A stretch of DNA of 19,484 nt, from contig CACXEC010000059.1 in NCBI GenBank assembly GCA_902766545.1, positions 1-19,484 of the forward strand. Reading direction: 5' to 3'. Under the pieces are notes generated by a model. The model was not told where the DNA came from, searched no databases, and was given only the letters and a program-made list of their open reading frames with translations. This DNA is from an uncultured Erysipelotrichaceae bacterium (GTDB lineage Bacteria; Bacillota_I; Bacilli_A; RF39; UBA660). This document shows, one piece after another, positions 1 through 6,123 of this stretch (positions are counted from its first letter, which is position 1; each line of letters begins with the position of its first letter). A program made the translations under genes and the position numbers.

Positions 1-70
1 TTAGCTCAGCAGGTAGAGCATTTGACTTTTAATCAAAGGGTCTGGGATTCGAATTCCCAACGAGACACCA
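1..70 (+). tRNA. tRNA-Lys (anticodon TTT), 5' end cut by window
   Basis: This is the tRNA for lysine AAA/AAG codons. The first six acceptor-stem bases lie outside the window. What remains folds as a D arm (GCTC/GAGC), an anticodon stem TTTGA/TCAAA at 21-37 with TTT at 28-30, a T arm (TGGGA, loop TTCGAAT, TCCCA), a 3' acceptor strand ACGAGAC, discriminator A, and an encoded CCA at 68-70. It is followed at once by a hairpin terminator shared with the convergent S1-domain gene. It may be the last member of a tRNA cluster upstream, which cannot be seen here. Confidence 0.95.
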
Positions 71-79
71 TTTAAAAAT

Positions 80-110
80 AAAAAGAACATTTACTGTTCT
101 TTTTTTATTT
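80..110. terminator. Bidirectional intrinsic terminator, tRNA-Lys / S1 gene
   Basis: A perfect 10-bp stem (80-89 with 95-104) closes a 5-nt loop and is flanked by T runs on both strands. It can therefore end the tRNA transcript (+) and the convergent S1-domain gene (-), whose last codons lie inside it. Confidence 0.85.
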
Positions 111-444
111 CTTCTAAGCTTTCTTCTATCCATTTATCAAGTTTATTATGTAACGGTAAAAATCCACTTATGCTTTCTTGTACTTTTGAATTTAGACTAT
201 TATTATAATTCATGTTTTTTATCGATAAACTTAAATGTTTATTTTTTTTATCTATATCAATAATATTAGCATAAATTTTGTCGCCAATATTAGCATAATT
301 TTCAATATTTTTTATAAAACTATTATCAATTTCTGAAATGTGAATAAGCCCACTATAATCACTATCTGGAACTTTAACAAAAATACCATATTGTTCTATT
401 CCGCTAACTTCAACATTAATAATATCTCCGATTTTATACTCCAT
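91..444 (-). CDS. S1 RNA-binding domain protein (YugI/GSP13/CvfD-like)
   Basis: A 117-residue cytosolic protein. Residues 1-75 form one complete S1 (OB-fold) domain: GDIINVEVSGIEQYGIFVKV, then GLIHISE, then a GDKIYANIIDID strand and a closing LSLSIKN segment. The remaining 40 residues are a charged tail. Single-S1 proteins of this size in Bacilli (general stress protein 13/YugI, CvfD) bind RNA or the 30S subunit and act as post-transcriptional regulators; which role applies here is inference. The ATG is preceded by GGAAGGTG about 6 nt upstream. It has its own promoter, divergent from the Nfu gene, and ends in the terminator shared with tRNA-Lys. Confidence 0.85.
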   Translation of the reverse strand: MEYKIGDIINVEVSGIEQYGIFVKVPDSDYSGLIHISEIDNSFIKNIENYANIGDKIYANIIDIDKKNKHLSLSIKNMNYNNSLNSKVQESISGFLPLHNKLDKWIEESLEEIKKEQ

Positions 445-464
445 TGCGCACCTTCCATATTTAC

Positions 465-493
465 ATTATAGCAAAAATTTACACAAATAACAA
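465..493 (-). promoter_or_regulatory. SigA-type promoter of the S1-domain gene
   Basis: On the minus strand, -35 TTGTTA (488-493), a 17-nt spacer and -10 TATAAT (465-470) lie about 20 nt before the start codon. The -35 falls inside the spacer of the opposing nfu promoter, so the two cannot easily be occupied together. Confidence 0.6.
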
Positions 494-506
494 AACATGT
501 TATAAT
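478..506 (+). promoter_or_regulatory. SigA-type promoter of the nfu (yutI) gene
   Basis: -35 TTTACA (478-483), exactly 17 nt, -10 TATAAT (501-506). The predicted start near 513 gives a leader of only about 11 nt carrying the SD AGGTG before the ATG at 524. It is interleaved with the divergent S1-gene promoter. Confidence 0.65.
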
Positions 507-523
507 TTTTCTTAGGTGATAAT

Positions 524-760
524 ATGGATAAAAATATAGAGGAAAAAATTATAGAAGTTTTTGATAATTTACGTCCTTATTTAAATGCAGATGGTGGAAA
601 TATTGAATTTATAAAGTATGATAATGGTACTGTTTTTGTTAGACTTACCGGAGCCTGTGGATATTGTGCATATCAAGATGATACATTAAAAATTTCATTG
701 CTTAAATCTTTGCAACAAGAAATTCCTGAAATTAAAGATATCATTAATGTAGAGATTTAA
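524..760 (+). CDS. yutI: NifU C-terminal domain (Nfu/YutI) Fe-S scaffold protein
   Basis: A 78-residue stand-alone Nfu domain that carries or delivers [4Fe-4S] clusters to apo-proteins. The family signature is clear: a helix ending LRPYLNADGGNIEF (residues 16-29), a beta strand, then CGYC at 45-48, the CxxC pair that ligates a cluster shared between two subunits, and a C-terminal helix ending in PEIKDIINVEI. Length matches the Bacillus protein. The SD AGGTG lies 6 nt before the ATG. Its last 17 bp overlap the 3' end of the convergent yutH-like gene, with no hairpin terminator visible. Confidence 0.93.
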   Translation: MDKNIEEKIIEVFDNLRPYLNADGGNIEFIKYDNGTVFVRLTGACGYCAYQDDTLKISLLKSLQQEIPEIKDIINVEI

Positions 761-1628
761 TAAACCATAACTTAATTAATAATTCATTTTTAGTAACTAA
801 TCTTGAATATATTTTGGAAAGTAGAGACTCATATTCTCTGCTCTTTTTTATATAAATATAAATATTGTTATTTATATTTTTGGTTTCAATATATTCATCA
901 TAAAGATTAAAAAAGTAAGAGGGATATAATAGTCTTAAAAACAAATAATTTGCCATTGCATTATTTAATTTAATATTATCAATAATACTTAATATTTCTG
1001 ATTCAGTTAATATTTCACTAAAAAATGATTCTTTTAAATATTCAGCTATATCTCTTACTTTTAAATCAATAATAATATTAGTTGGATCATAAAAAGATAT
1101 TGAATTAATTGGTGATGTAAGATGTCGATGGGATAAAGAATATTCCAATCCATTTTCGTTATAGTATTCTTTTAAATTATTATAATACTGAATTGAGATA
1201 TCAGTTAACCCTATGTAATACTCTAGTGCATATTTTATCTCCTTATTCTTTATTATTTCTTCTACTTGACTTTCATAATAATCTACTCTTTCTATCCACA
1301 TATCACCCCAGTTACAAATACCTATTTTTGGATACTTATTAAATTCGAATAAGGATATTTTTTTAGATAAGATACATCTTATTTTTAAAAGTACATAATT
1401 CTTGTTTTCATATGTAAAAAATGTCTTACCTTCTTTAGTAAGAACTAATAAATGATATGTGATATTAGTTGTATTTAAAATATTGATAATTTTTTCCAAT
1501 TCAATAATTGGTTCATTTAATACTTTTAAAATATAATTAGTATTATCTGCTTTAATAAAGTAATAGTCCTTTTTTAGAACAATATTATCAACTTTTAGAT
1601 TATAATAATAGTTTACTGTACTTTCCAT
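744..1628 (-). CDS. yutH: YutH-like spore coat-associated kinase homologue
   Basis: A 294-residue protein resembling the CotS/YutH branch of the aminoglycoside-phosphotransferase fold. The supporting pattern is WGDMWIERVDYYE (107-119), LSHRHLTSPIN (165-175) where kinases have a catalytic HxD loop, and IIIDLKVRDIAEYLKE (185-200) where they have the metal-binding Asp. The catalytic Asp of the first motif is replaced by His (SHRHL), so it may be a pseudokinase. In Bacillus, YutH is associated with the spore coat. Adjacency to yutI, as recalled from B. subtilis, supports the call; sequence similarity alone is modest. No SD is present and the start codon follows a CATATATT element by 7 nt. It follows the terminator of the upstream cluster, so it is its own transcription unit. 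Confidence 0.6.
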   Translation of the reverse strand: MESTVNYYYNLKVDNIVLKKDYYFIKADNTNYILKVLNEPIIELEKIINILNTTNITYHLLVLTKEGKTFFTYENKNYVLLKIRCILSKKISLFEFNKYPKIGICNWGDMWIERVDYYESQVEEIIKNKEIKYALEYYIGLTDISIQYYNNLKEYYNENGLEYSLSHRHLTSPINSISFYDPTNIIIDLKVRDIAEYLKESFFSEILTESEILSIIDNIKLNNAMANYLFLRLLYPSYFFNLYDEYIETKNINNNIYIYIKKSREYESLLSKIYSRLVTKNELLIKLWFIKSLH

Positions 1629-1635
1629 ATAATAA

Positions 1636-1643
1636 AATATATG
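1636..1643 (-). promoter_or_regulatory. Possible sporulation-sigma -10 element (CATATATT) of the yutH-like gene
   Basis: CATATATT on the minus strand resembles the SigE -10 consensus (CATACANT) with one mismatch, and lies 7 nt before the ATG. No convincing -35 is seen; the upstream bases are the terminator of the previous gene. If used, the mRNA would start at or next to the start codon. Confidence 0.3.
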
Positions 1644-1670
1644 AAAAAAACTAAGTTTAATTACTTAGTT
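1644..1670 (-). terminator. Intrinsic terminator of the yutD/DUF1292/acidic-protein cluster
   Basis: On the minus strand an 8-bp stem AACTAAGT/ACTTAGTT (1649-1656 with 1663-1670) with a 6-nt loop is followed by seven T. It overlaps the stop codon of the acidic protein gene and separates it from the yutH-like gene. Confidence 0.75.
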
Positions 1671-2403
1671 ACATATGCATTCCGCCTGATGGTGTATCAA
1701 ATATATTATCATTTGGCACTTCGGCGTCTTTTTTTTCATCAACCATGCTAGGTTGTTGGGTTTGGTTTTGCATTTTTTCACGACTTAATCCATATTTTTG
1801 AATTAATTCCTCTACCAAGGTATCAACTTGTGCACAATGAAGCATAATTTCGGTTGTCTCGCTTGTTATTTTTGCTAAAAGGCTAGACAGTATATCATCA
1901 GCCCCATCATTTTGGATAACTTCTTTGGCATTATCATCATCTGTAATCGTTTCTGAATCTAATGATTCTGATGTTTCGGCTTTATTTTCAACTACCTTAG
2001 GCTCTAGTTCTGGTCCAGGAACTGATTCTAGCAAATCAGGTTCTGGTGTTGATGGCATAGGTTCTGCTGCTACCACAGGCTCAGATTCAACTCTTTCTTG
2101 TTCATTGACTAATTCTGGTTCTTGAACAGCTGCTATTATATCTGCATTGGTTGGTGTTGTATCTATAGACGATGTATCAAAAATATTTTCTGTTCCATTA
2201 TTTAATGGTACAGCTTCAGTACTAGCCGCTACAGGTTCATTACTTTCGATTGATTTATTATCTAATGGCTTTACTTCCGCATCAATTACTTTGCTTAATT
2301 CGTCATTATAAACTTTTTTTAAAGATTCTAACTGTCCCATTCCATTTTCATTGGCAAAAGCTGTTACAGCTAAAGCTTTAGGACTATTTTGTAATATATT
2401 CAT
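1669..2403 (-). CDS. Acidic low-complexity protein with repeated NIFDT motif, unknown function
   Basis: A 244-residue protein I do not recognise. Residues 1-45 look ordered (LQNSPKALAVTAFANENGMG, then a helix LESLKKVYNDELSKVIDAEV). Residues 46-165 are disordered, rich in Glu, Pro, Ala, Ser and Asp. Residues 168-210 form a predicted helix (DDILSSLLAKITSETTEI onward), followed by a polar tail. NIFDT occurs twice, at 73-77 and 233-237 close to the C terminus, which suggests a short binding motif. No signal peptide or membrane segment is seen. The codons are less AT-rich than in the neighbours. The SD GGGAG lies 7 nt before the ATG, and the start is 1 nt past the stop of the DUF1292 gene, so translation is probably coupled. 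Confidence 0.75.
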   Translation of the reverse strand: MNILQNSPKALAVTAFANENGMGQLESLKKVYNDELSKVIDAEVKPLDNKSIESNEPVAASTEAVPLNNGTENIFDTSSIDTTPTNADIIAAVQEPELVNEQERVESEPVVAAEPMPSTPEPDLLESVPGPELEPKVVENKAETSESLDSETITDDDNAKEVIQNDGADDILSSLLAKITSETTEIMLHCAQVDTLVEELIQKYGLSREKMQNQTQQPSMVDEKKDAEVPNDNIFDTPSGGMHM

Positions 2404-2404
2404 A

Positions 2405-2692
2405 TTAATTCTCCCACTTTAAATATTTAATATTTGGATTTTGATTTCCTTTTAACATTGATTTCATAATTGATTTCAAGTTTGCCCAATCTTCATCATT
2501 CATTTGTTGAGCTAGTGAGGAGCCATCGCTTGATACTTCAGATACATACATCTTTACAAGTCCGTTTTCAACAACTTCATTCAAAGTATAGAAAACATAT
2601 TTTTTTCCCGTATTTACTAATTCGAAATAGCTAACTAATTCAGCAGTAAAAATTTCTCCATTTGCTTTCTTAAATTCAATATTCATTTTCAT
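2405..2692 (-). CDS. DUF1292 (YrzB-family) protein
   Basis: A 95-residue cytosolic protein with the DUF1292 pattern: a beta-rich start (IEFKKANGEIFTAELVSYFE), a central GKKYVFYTL strand, KMYVSEVSSDG, and a C-terminal helix DEDWANLKSIMKSML. The family is widespread in Bacillota and has no established function. The ATG at 2692 is preferred over the Met at codon 3 because GAGGG lies 6-7 nt upstream. It sits 28 nt after yutD and is directly followed by the acidic protein gene, so the three probably share one mRNA. Confidence 0.82.
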   Translation of the reverse strand: MKMNIEFKKANGEIFTAELVSYFELVNTGKKYVFYTLNEVVENGLVKMYVSEVSSDGSSLAQQMNDEDWANLKSIMKSMLKGNQNPNIKYLKWEN

Positions 2693-2720
2693 AAATATCC
2701 CTCACTATTCTAAATAAATC

Positions 2721-3032
2721 TTACCACGATTTACTTGGATAATCAATTCTTTTTTTTTTAGTTTTTTTTAAAAGAAAGTAGCGACAATTAACCGCACAAT
2801 TATCTTTCAAATATTTTTCTAAATTAATAATATTGTTTAATGGTTTAGCCTTTTTACTTTCATTTTCATAAAAGCCTTTTAGTCTTAATTTACCATATGC
2901 CCAATCCCCTAGAACATAATCATAATCATAAAAGTAATCTGTAAGTCTTTCTGTGGTCGTTTCTTGATCAAATCCATCCCTATAATTTTTTTCTAAACTA
3001 TATTTAATACCATTTATTTCGTATGTTTTCAT
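2721..3032 (-). CDS. yutD: YutD family protein (DUF1027)
   Basis: A 103-residue protein of the YutD family. The family core is plain: NGIKYSLEKNYRDGFD near the N terminus, then DYFYDYDYVLGDWAYGKLRL, GFYENESKKA, and a C-terminal NCRYFLLKKTKKK. Function is not established. The longer reading that starts at 3086 is rejected: its first 18 codons overlap the upstream gene and are not family-like. The ATG at 3032 has GAGG 5 nt upstream and overlaps the upstream stop as ATGA, which implies translational coupling with the 259-residue gene. Confidence 0.88.
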   Translation of the reverse strand: MKTYEINGIKYSLEKNYRDGFDQETTTERLTDYFYDYDYVLGDWAYGKLRLKGFYENESKKAKPLNNIINLEKYLKDNCAVNCRYFLLKKTKKKRIDYPSKSW

Positions 3033-3808
3033 CCTAACCTCGCTATTAATACTGTAACAATAATTCCTATCATTATTTCTGTACACATAATACTAAATAA
3101 AACAAGTGCATCAATAAATCCATTACCAGATGATAATATTAAACGAAGTGGTGATGGCTTTGGAACTTTTTCCTCTTCTTCCTTAACCTCAATTAAATTA
3201 TTTAATCTTTCAATTTCATGTTCTGGAACTTTTAGTACTTCTTCCATTGAAAGTCCATATTTTTCATATCTTTCCTCACTTAAATATGGTTCTGGCTTTT
3301 CTTTTTCTTCTTTAGTTTCTTTATAAACTTTAGCAAATAAATCTTTAAAAATTGATTTATTATTTGATGACATTTCAACTATTTGTCTAATTTTATTATC
3401 TTTTAGAGCAAAAAAACTTTTAAAATATGCCATTTCACCATTATCCATATTAGTTTCTAGGGCTTTATATGTTACTAATTTAATTAAAATTGTAAAGATT
3501 TCTTCAATAATACTATTTTTTTCTCTAGATGTGCTTGATAGCCATTTATTATACGTATTTAATAAATCTATTAATTTAGTTATTTCTTCCTCTTTTGCGC
3601 CATATAACATTAGATTGCTTTTAAAACTTGTTTCATTATTTACAATATAAGGGTTAATAATATTTATTTCACCATATAATTTAATAAGAAGATTAATTAT
3701 TTCATATTCAAAAACATGGGAAATGTCATATAATGTTCCATTTTTTTTAGCTAAATAATTCTTAATACCATTCGTTATGGATTCATTCACAAAAATATTC
3801 ATTAACAT
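3029..3808 (-). CDS. Tail-anchored membrane protein, unknown function
   Basis: A 259-residue protein I do not recognise. Residues 1-165 are predicted mostly helical (FEYEIINLLIKLYGEI, EEEITKLIDLLNTYNKWL). Residues 166-220 are highly charged (KETKEEKEKPEP; IEVKEEEEKVPKP). A single hydrophobic segment at about 235-257 ends two residues before the C terminus, so it is a C-terminal tail anchor with the bulk in the cytoplasm. The ATG at 3808 follows AGAAGGG by 4 nt; the Met at codon 3 is a possible alternative. It overlaps yutD by 4 nt (ATGA), so the two are co-translated. Confidence 0.75.
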   Translation of the reverse strand: MLMNIFVNESITNGIKNYLAKKNGTLYDISHVFEYEIINLLIKLYGEINIINPYIVNNETSFKSNLMLYGAKEEEITKLIDLLNTYNKWLSSTSREKNSIIEEIFTILIKLVTYKALETNMDNGEMAYFKSFFALKDNKIRQIVEMSSNNKSIFKDLFAKVYKETKEEKEKPEPYLSEERYEKYGLSMEEVLKVPEHEIERLNNLIEVKEEEEKVPKPSPLRLILSSGNGFIDALVLFSIMCTEIMIGIIVTVLIARLG

Positions 3809-3861
3809 CTAACCCTTCTACTATATATAAATATACCACAATTGCTTATCTTTTTCTATAT

Positions 3862-4569
3862 TTATGTGATAATTGTATCACTTTTTGATTCAAATAGCCC
3901 ATTGTAAATGGATGGTATTTCTCCTTGTACTATTTTTGAAGATATTAAAATATTATATTCATTATGATTATTATATTTTGAATTATTTGGTATTACAATA
4001 GTATTAGTTATAAGAATATTTAAATATAATTCTACTAATAATGAGTTTATTCCATAAGTTTTTATTTTAGTTTTAATGCTTCCGTCAATCAATTCTAAAA
4101 AGCTTATTTGAACAAATATTTTAGGACCAAAATTAGATATAAAGATATTATTTGAATTATTGTAATATGGCATACTTACTATAATTTTATTATTTTGTAT
4201 TTCATAATAATAATTATAGATGTTTGGCATATTATCATTTAATGTGTTAATTATTTCCTTTTTTATATATATAAGTATTTCATATGCTTTTTCTAAATTA
4301 TAATTTACATTAGATATTTTTTTATCTTGATATTCAATGTCTATTAATTCATTTATTTTATATTTTTTTATTAAATCTAGCTTTATATTAGAATTTACAG
4401 AATTTGTCATTACAGTGTTTATAAGATTATTAGTAATATTTAGTAAATTATCTGATGTTTTTTTACCATATATTTCTAAAAAAATTGATGTTAAAAAAAA
4501 TATCAGTATTAAACTTGCTATTATTACTTTTTTTCTTGAATAGTATTTTCTAACTTTAAATTTTTTCAT
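3862..4569 (-). CDS. yunB: Sporulation protein YunB
   Basis: A 235-residue protein. A basic N terminus (KKFKVRKYYSRKK) leads into one membrane segment at 14-33, followed by an extracytoplasmic domain. The YunB signature is recognisable: SNFGPKIFVQISFLELIDGS (144-163), IKTYGINSLLVELYL (169-183), a central ITNTIVIP, and near the end SSKIVQGEIPSIYNG (210-224). In B. subtilis, YunB is a mother-cell (SigE) protein needed for normal sporulation; its molecular role is unclear. The start is firm because the basic-plus-TM N terminus is typical, yet no SD is present. A CATATAAT element lies 5 nt before the ATG. Confidence 0.87.
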   Translation of the reverse strand: MKKFKVRKYYSRKKVIIASLILIFFLTSIFLEIYGKKTSDNLLNITNNLINTVMTNSVNSNIKLDLIKKYKINELIDIEYQDKKISNVNYNLEKAYEILIYIKKEIINTLNDNMPNIYNYYYEIQNNKIIVSMPYYNNSNNIFISNFGPKIFVQISFLELIDGSIKTKIKTYGINSLLVELYLNILITNTIVIPNNSKYNNHNEYNILISSKIVQGEIPSIYNGLFESKSDTIIT

Positions 4570-4574
4570 ATATA

Positions 4575-4582
4575 ATTATATG
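4575..4582 (-). promoter_or_regulatory. Possible -10 element (CATATAAT) of yunB adjacent to the start codon
   Basis: CATATAAT on the minus strand matches the SigE -10 consensus CATACANT at seven of eight positions and also contains TATAAT. It lies 5 nt before the ATG. No clear -35 was found at 14-15 nt. Confidence 0.35.
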
Positions 4583-4587
4583 TTTTA

Positions 4588-4617
4588 TTGTTAAATATAA
4601 AAACTTTGTGTTAAAAT
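4588..4617 (+). promoter_or_regulatory. SigA-type promoter of the thioredoxin-like gene
   Basis: -35 TTGTTA (4588-4593), 18-nt spacer, -10 TAAAAT (4612-4617). The transcript would start just before the strong SD AAGGAGG at 4622-4628. Confidence 0.5.
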
Positions 4618-4633
4618 TTAATAAGGAGGTTAT

Positions 4634-5245
4634 ATGAAAAAAGTATTGTTATTTTTGATTTTATTATTCATTCCATTTATTGTTAATGCTGATAAGAATA
4701 AAATGGTTAAGGTGTATGTATTTGAAGCAGGCGGTTGTCCATACTGTGAAGCAGAAATTGATTATTTGAAAGGACTAAAATCTTATAATAAAAAGTTTAC
4801 AATTGAAAAAAAGGAACTTTATATTGATCATATTGAATGGGAACCTGGTAAAGATTATGAATTAGGAAAAAAAGTTGCAGATGCTTTTAATTCTAAAGGT
4901 TTTACTGATGCATCATATCATGCAACTCCATTTGTAGTTATAAGTAATTTATATGCCACAGCTGGATATTCAACTGATTTAGAAAGCATAATTAATGAGG
5001 CCTATGATAGTGGCGATAAAGATGTTGTAGGATGTTTTATAAATGAAAAAGATAATTGCACCGATTTAATTGAAACAACTACTACTTCTAATTCAGATAC
5101 TTATAGTTCTAATAGTGAATCACATGATTACCCAAATACTTCTGTAATATGGACTGTTATTACATGTACAATAATACTTGGATCTTTATATATTATAAAA
5201 TCAAATTCAGACAGAGAAAAAATACTTAAAAGTATATCAAAATAA
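4634..5245 (+). CDS. Exported thioredoxin-like protein with C-terminal membrane anchor
   Basis: A 203-residue protein. Residues 1-19 are a Sec-type signal (KK, then a long hydrophobic core ending in VNA-D). The mature part has a thioredoxin-fold start (VKVYVFEAGGCPYCEAEIDYL) with the active-site pair CPYC at 35-38, and the usual cis-proline loop as ATPF at 97-100. A Thr/Ser/Asn-rich linker (147-168) leads to a membrane segment at about 169-189 and a short basic cytoplasmic tail. It probably acts outside the membrane as a thiol oxidoreductase; whether it oxidises, reduces or isomerises is not shown. Further cysteines are C134, C142 and C178. The SD AAGGAGG is strong. It ends in a bidirectional terminator. 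Confidence 0.83.
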   Translation: MKKVLLFLILLFIPFIVNADKNKMVKVYVFEAGGCPYCEAEIDYLKGLKSYNKKFTIEKKELYIDHIEWEPGKDYELGKKVADAFNSKGFTDASYHATPFVVISNLYATAGYSTDLESIINEAYDSGDKDVVGCFINEKDNCTDLIETTTTSNSDTYSSNSESHDYPNTSVIWTVITCTIILGSLYIIKSNSDREKILKSISK

Positions 5246-5274
5246 AAGCTTTTCAATTGAAAAGCTTTTTTATT
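5244..5274. terminator. Bidirectional intrinsic terminator
   Basis: The 11-bp stem AAAAGCTTTTC/GAAAAGCTTTT (5244-5254 with 5259-5269) has an AATT loop and T-rich flanks on both strands. It serves the thioredoxin-like gene (+) and the convergent tail-anchored protein gene (-). Confidence 0.85.
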
Positions 5275-6019
5275 TAAATAAACCTAAATCAAATATATTG
5301 TTTAATACATATATTCCTATAGCTATTAATACTAATATTACAATAAATACTAATACTTTAATAAAGATAGAATTTGATTTAATATCTTTCTGCATATCTT
5401 TAAAATCATCAAAATCTTCTTCAGTTACAGCAAGTTTTCCTGTGTAAAAATCATCTTCTATTTTCGGTTCAATAATAGAATCATCTTTTTCTTTATCTTT
5501 ATCATCTACCATATCGAGTAATTCAGCATCAGCTTTTTGATTTTTTAACTCAAGAGAAGTTATCGTATTTATTAATTCTTTCAATTCTTTTTCTTCTTTA
5601 CTTTCTTCTTGATTATATTTTTGATTAATTTTATCAATTAATTCTGCACTATTATTTGTATTATTTAATCTTTCAACATTATAATCAATTACTTTATCGT
5701 CTTTAGCTTTTGATAATACACTGTTTAAATCATACTCTTTAGTATCTTCAATGGCTTGTTTTCTTAGAGGCGTATCATCAAATGAAATATCTATAGATTT
5801 TCTTTTAGGGATATCATCTCGATATTTTCGATCTAACATATCTCTTATTTGATTAACATCAATTTCTCTAGCATTATTCTGTAAAACAGAAATGTTGGAG
5901 TTTACATCGAATTTATCATAATCGGCAGTTTCAAAATCACTATAAAGTTTTTGATTTCTTTTTTCTCTTGAATTCAATTCTGGCGTGTCAATTTCATATT
6001 TATCCATTCGTGAGTTCAC
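5270..6019 (-). CDS. Tail-anchored protein with long acidic/disordered cytoplasmic part, unknown function
   Basis: A 249-residue protein I do not recognise. The N terminus MNSRMDKYEI is followed by charged, mostly disordered or helical sequence with a possible conserved core at 37-75 (FDVNSNISVLQNN, EIDVNQIRDMLDRKYRDD). A helical Glu/Lys-rich part covers 135-170. A single membrane segment at about 218-240 lies almost at the C terminus (tail NNIFDLGLFK). The topology is a cytoplasmic domain with a C-terminal anchor. The start is GTG at 6019, chosen because AGGTG lies 5 nt upstream. It is monocistronic between two bidirectional terminators, with divergent ferredoxin upstream. Confidence 0.75.
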   Translation of the reverse strand: MNSRMDKYEIDTPELNSREKRNQKLYSDFETADYDKFDVNSNISVLQNNAREIDVNQIRDMLDRKYRDDIPKRKSIDISFDDTPLRKQAIEDTKEYDLNSVLSKAKDDKVIDYNVERLNNTNNSAELIDKINQKYNQEESKEEKELKELINTITSLELKNQKADAELLDMVDDKDKEKDDSIIEPKIEDDFYTGKLAVTEEDFDDFKDMQKDIKSNSIFIKVLVFIVILVLIAIGIYVLNNIFDLGLFK

Positions 6020-6075
6020 TATATCACCTACTTATTATTATAATAGCATAAATTGTCAATTTTTGAAATATAGAG

Positions 6076-6105
6076 TTGAATTTTAATTTACTTAGAATGT
6101 ATAAT
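6076..6105 (+). promoter_or_regulatory. SigA-type promoter of the ferredoxin gene
   Basis: -35 TTGAAT (6076-6081), 18-nt spacer, -10 TATAAT (6100-6105). A transcript would begin near 6112, just before the SD GGAGG (6115-6119). This is why the in-frame TTG at 6076 is not taken as a start codon. Confidence 0.55.
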
Positions 6106-6123
6106 TATTTTATGGAGGATTTA

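Noticed and set aside
1925..2125. 66-codon plus-strand frame rich in Ser and Gly
   Set aside because: It is the antisense of the low-complexity Glu/Pro/Ala region of the acidic protein; it has no SD and its composition simply mirrors the other strand.
3033..3086. Longer YutD starting at 3086
   Set aside because: The first 18 codons lie inside the upstream gene; the family sequence begins at the Met at 3032, which has its own SD.
3866..3881. Hairpin GTGATA-ATTG-TATCAC at the end of yunB
   Set aside because: It is followed by a T run only on the plus strand, where no gene ends; on the yunB strand no T run follows, so it was not called a terminator.
4337..4543. Plus-strand 68-codon hydrophobic frame inside yunB
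   Set aside because: Antisense to the conserved YunB N-terminal part, with no SD.
6076..6123. Longer ferredoxin starting at TTG 6076
   Set aside because: The TTG is part of the -35 box and the frame runs through the promoter; the SD GGAGG selects the ATG at 6124.
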